In this document: positions 4,499 to 6,361 of the stretch, piece by piece
Layout of the letters: each line of letters starts with the position of its first letter
Numbering within the stretch: position 1 is the stretch's first letter
Assembly (NCBI GenBank): GCA_030428695.1
Contig: JAUIEM010000479.1
Span: 1-6,361, forward strand
Length of the DNA stretch: 6,361 nt
DNA from: a bacterium
GTDB taxonomy: Bacteria > Planctomycetota > J058 > JAJDCP01
Direction of reading: 5' to 3'
Position numbers and translations under genes: made by a program
Notes under the pieces: model-generated
Database searches by the model: none
What the model was told of the DNA's origin: nothing
Seen by the model: only the letters and a program-made list of their open reading frames with translations

Positions 4499-6232
4499 AT
4501 GCCACTTCCCTCACACCCCGGACAGATCGTCTTCCTCGACACCGAAGCGGACACCCGCCGCGTGCTCGGCGTCGAGGAGGTCCCGGTCGAGATCGCCTGG
4601 AAGTGGGACGCCGCCCGCACCCCGACCGCCCGGGTGCTGTGCCGCGCCGACACGAGCGTGCGGCTGATCCGGATCGAGACCGAGGACGGCGCCCTGTCGC
4701 GCTGCTACGTGCAGCTCAACGTGCTGCCCCACCTGACCCGGAACATGCCTCCCGCCCTGAGCCGGGAAGAGCTCGACCGCCGCTACCAGCAGGACATCGA
4801 CGGCTACGCCCACACCGGCGCCGAGCTCGAGGTCGCGCGCCGCTGGCTGCCGGAGAAGCTGCGTCCGCTGGTCGCGGGAGTGCGCCCCCTCGACAGCTAC
4901 GAGCCGAACAACGCCTTCTGGGCGGACGTGTTCGGCACGCCCTGCTTCCAGTCCTACCTGAGCTTCGACGCGGTCGAGCTGGTCTTCTACCGGCGCCAGA
5001 TGCCGGTCGAGCCGACGCGGCTGCGGGTGATCCTCAAGCGCGTCGCCGAGCTGATCGCGGCCTGCGAGCGCGCCGGCTGGAAGGCCTCGGGCGACACCTC
5101 GGTCGAGCTCGCCGAGGCGCTGCTGTTCGGGGCCCTCGGCGGTGAGCTGCCGACCGACGAGGAGGAGTCCTCGTCCGAGGATGCCGCCCTCGAGGCCAGC
5201 GTGGTCGCCGCCCTGACCTCCCTCGCGGCGCCGGGGAGCCTCGCCACGCCGACGCCGGCCGCGAAGAAAACCGCGCCGCCCGCGAAGAAGGCCGCGCCGC
5301 CCGCGAGGAAGGCGCCCGTCGACTCGCCCCCACCGGTCCCGACAGAGGAAGCGGACGGGCGCCCCGCCCATCCCGGGCGCGTGCTGTTCGTCGACACCGC
5401 GCGCGGCAAGCAGATGGTCGCCGAGATCGAGAAGTTGCCTCCCGAGATCGCCTGGCAGGCCGGCGGCGCGACCACCCGCATCGTCGGCGACGTGTTCGGC
5501 GACAAGCGCAGCATCCAGTGCTACGGGCCGACCGAGGTGCGCGAGAAGATCTCGGTGACGATGCCGTGCTCCTGTGGCGAGACCTTCTCGGTCGAGACCG
5601 CGCCGGGCTCGCGCATCCGCTGCCCGGCCTGCAACAAGCCCTTCCAGTTCTTCCCCGGCAGCCGCTGGTTGTGCTCGCGCATCCAGCTCCGCGAGGAGGA
5701 AGGCGAAGGCCGCGCGCAGGCCCACCATCCGCGCGCGGTGCTCGACATGGCGCTGCGGCTCCTGCCGAAGCCCCTGCGCCGGCAGGCCGCCGAGATCCAC
5801 CAGGCCGAGGAGCCCGAGCCCCTCGACGAGTTCTGGCGCCACTACCTGCGCGGCAAGCCCTTCTACCGCACCTACATGCGGGTCGAGCGGGCGCGGTTGA
5901 CCCTCTATCCACAACCGGAGATGCCCTCGGAGCCGCTCCTGCAGACCCAGCTCGCCCGCGAGCTCGGCCGGCTGTGGATCGACGAGCTGTGGGGGGCGGC
6001 GACCGAGGGCCGCCGCTGGCAGCCCTGGAAGGAGGCGATCCGGACCGGGGCGCGCCGCGCCTCGAAGGCCGCGAGCCACTCGACGATGGCCGACTTCCTC
6101 GAGACGCTGGTCCTCTACGTCTCGTCCCGCGGCGAGCGCCACGACCGCTGCCGGCGGCTGCTGCGTGGGCGCTTCGCGCTGCTCGATGGGCTGTTCGGCG
6201 ACGCGCGCATCGGAGGCGCCCGCAGCGCGTAA
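4499..6232 (+). CDS. Tandem-duplicated unknown-domain protein with a zinc ribbon in the second copy
   Basis: Predicted 577-residue soluble, probably cytoplasmic protein; no signal peptide or membrane helix. The ATG at 4499 has GGAG five bases upstream; an earlier in-frame TTG at 4448 would add a basic, non-conserved tail and lacks such support. I do not recognise the family. It contains two diverged copies of one domain. Copy 1 (about residues 6-215) opens HPGQIVFLDT and has PVEIAW at 29-34; copy 2 (about 291-545) opens HPGRVLFVDT and has PPEIAW at 314-319. The first 31 positions align without gaps with 13 identities. Later matches include LP..LR (117-122 / 422-427), EP..xxFW (135-141 / 440-446), G.P...(S/T)Y (146-153 / 452-459) and MPxEP (168-172 / 475-479). 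Between the copies is an acidic patch (EEESSSED) and a Lys/Pro/Ala linker (about 251-283). Copy 2 has an inserted zinc ribbon, Cys357-x-Cys359-x15-Cys375-x2-Cys378; copy 1 lacks it. A 60-residue basic C-terminal segment ends the protein. Nucleic-acid or protein binding is possible but not shown. Confidence 0.88.
   Translation: MPLPSHPGQIVFLDTEADTRRVLGVEEVPVEIAWKWDAARTPTARVLCRADTSVRLIRIETEDGALSRCYVQLNVLPHLTRNMPPALSREELDRRYQQDIDGYAHTGAELEVARRWLPEKLRPLVAGVRPLDSYEPNNAFWADVFGTPCFQSYLSFDAVELVFYRRQMPVEPTRLRVILKRVAELIAACERAGWKASGDTSVELAEALLFGALGGELPTDEEESSSEDAALEASVVAALTSLAAPGSLATPTPAAKKTAPPAKKAAPPARKAPVDSPPPVPTEEADGRPAHPGRVLFVDTARGKQMVAEIEKLPPEIAWQAGGATTRIVGDVFGDKRSIQCYGPTEVREKISVTMPCSCGETFSVETAPGSRIRCPACNKPFQFFPGSRWLCSRIQLREEEGEGRAQAHHPRAVLDMALRLLPKPLRRQAAEIHQAEEPEPLDEFWRHYLRGKPFYRTYMRVERARLTLYPQPEMPSEPLLQTQLARELGRLWIDELWGAATEGRRWQPWKEAIRTGARRASKAASHSTMADFLETLVLYVSSRGERHDRCRRLLRGRFALLDGLFGDARIGGARSA
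5261..5317 (+). repeat. 21-bp in-frame repeat encoding a Lys/Pro/Ala linker
   Basis: Two 21-bp units at 5261-5281 and 5282-5302 differ at only two positions, followed by a partial, diverged third unit at 5303-5317. They encode AKKTAPP, AKKAAPP and ARKAP (residues 255-273), the flexible basic hinge between the two domain copies of this protein. The composition resembles histone H1-like tails and the SPAKAP linker at the left edge of the window. Confidence 0.85.
5567..5632 (+). other. Zinc-ribbon coding segment (Cys4)
   Basis: This segment of the duplicated-domain gene encodes CSCGETF near the start and RCPACNKPF at the end, spacing C-x-C-x15-C-x2-C (residues 357-378). Gly after the first pair and the CP-x-C second knuckle are the hallmarks of small zinc ribbons, including those common in Planctomycetota proteins. 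It is flanked by sequence that aligns with copy 1, so it reads as an insertion inside the second domain copy or a loss from the first. Zinc binding is inferred from the four cysteines only. Confidence 0.75.
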
Positions 6233-6237
6233 GCCAC

Positions 6238-6284
6238 AATCCCGGTGAAGCAGACGGGTTGAACCCGTCTGCTTCACCGGGATT
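6238..6284. terminator. Perfect 23-bp-arm palindrome, probable terminator or REP-like element
   Basis: The left arm at 6238-6260 and the right arm at 6262-6284 are exact reverse complements around a single central G at 6261. It begins five bases after the TAA of the duplicated-domain gene. As RNA it would form a very stable GC-rich hairpin with a tiny TTGAA loop. No T-run follows (next bases cctgctgcgg), so it is not a textbook intrinsic terminator; it could terminate without a U-tract, protect the 3' end, or be a repeated palindromic element. A weaker hairpin, CTGCGG/CCGCAG at 6289-6309, lies just behind. Confidence 0.7.
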
Positions 6285-6361
6285 CCTGCTGCGGACCCGG
6301 ATGCCGCAGATCTCGGGCGCTTCGAGCCTTCTGCGCTGCTCACCTATGGCGCTGCATGGGC

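Noticed and set aside
5034..6239. Minus-strand frame of 401 codons
   Set aside because: Arg/Ser/Ala/Pro-rich shadow of the same plus-strand gene, with no recognisable domain.
4511..6343. Minus-strand frame of 610 codons antisense to the duplicated-domain gene
   Set aside because: It is longer than the plus-strand gene but has low-complexity Arg/Leu/Gly/Ala content and no motifs. The plus strand has a ribosome binding site, zinc ribbon and an internal duplication at protein level.
6285..6361. Possible gene start or end in the last 77 bases
   Set aside because: Only a weak hairpin (6289-6309) is visible; no start with a ribosome binding site and no recognisable protein fragment.

Overview
The window is very GC-rich (roughly 70% by eye) with strong G/C preference at third codon positions. 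It carries seven features that look like real bacterial genes. A Tat-exported DUF1501 protein, a TIGR03067-like small lipoprotein, a Cys4 zinc ribbon and Ala/Pro/Lys linkers together point to a high-GC Planctomycetota lineage. That assignment is an inference; another high-GC phylum such as Myxococcota cannot be excluded from sequence alone.

Layout. (1) From base 2 to 1540 (+) is the 3' part of a membrane-anchored coiled-coil protein. Its start lies left of the window, and the visible part opens with an 18-bp tandem repeat coding for SPAKAP hexapeptides. (2) After a 60-bp gap with a possible promoter, a lipoprotein gene (1601-2005, +) overlaps by one base a gene for a two-helix membrane protein with a bacterial PH-like domain (2005-2499, +). 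(3) A 55-bp convergent gap holds a TCGGNN hexamer repeat. (4) On the minus strand, a DUF1501 gene (4238-2976) is followed after one base by a GNAT acetyltransferase gene (2974-2555), so the two very probably form one transcription unit. (5) A 260-bp divergent promoter region (4239-4498) contains a plausible sigma70-type promoter for the DUF1501 unit and two short inverted repeats. (6) A 577-codon gene (4499-6232, +) encodes a protein built of two diverged copies of one unrecognised domain, joined by a Lys/Pro/Ala linker. Only the second copy carries a CxC...CxxC zinc ribbon. (7) A perfect 47-bp palindrome lies just behind it, and the last ~77 bases contain no gene I can support.

How the genes may work together. 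The lipoprotein and PH-like protein are probably translated together and both sit at the cell envelope. The DUF1501 protein is probably exported by Tat while its GNAT partner is cytoplasmic, so their link may be co-expression only. The duplicated zinc-ribbon protein stands alone, with its own start signals and probable terminator. I see no rRNA, tRNA, CRISPR array, insertion sequence, integrase or recognisable defence system. The most unusual item is the duplicated-domain protein.
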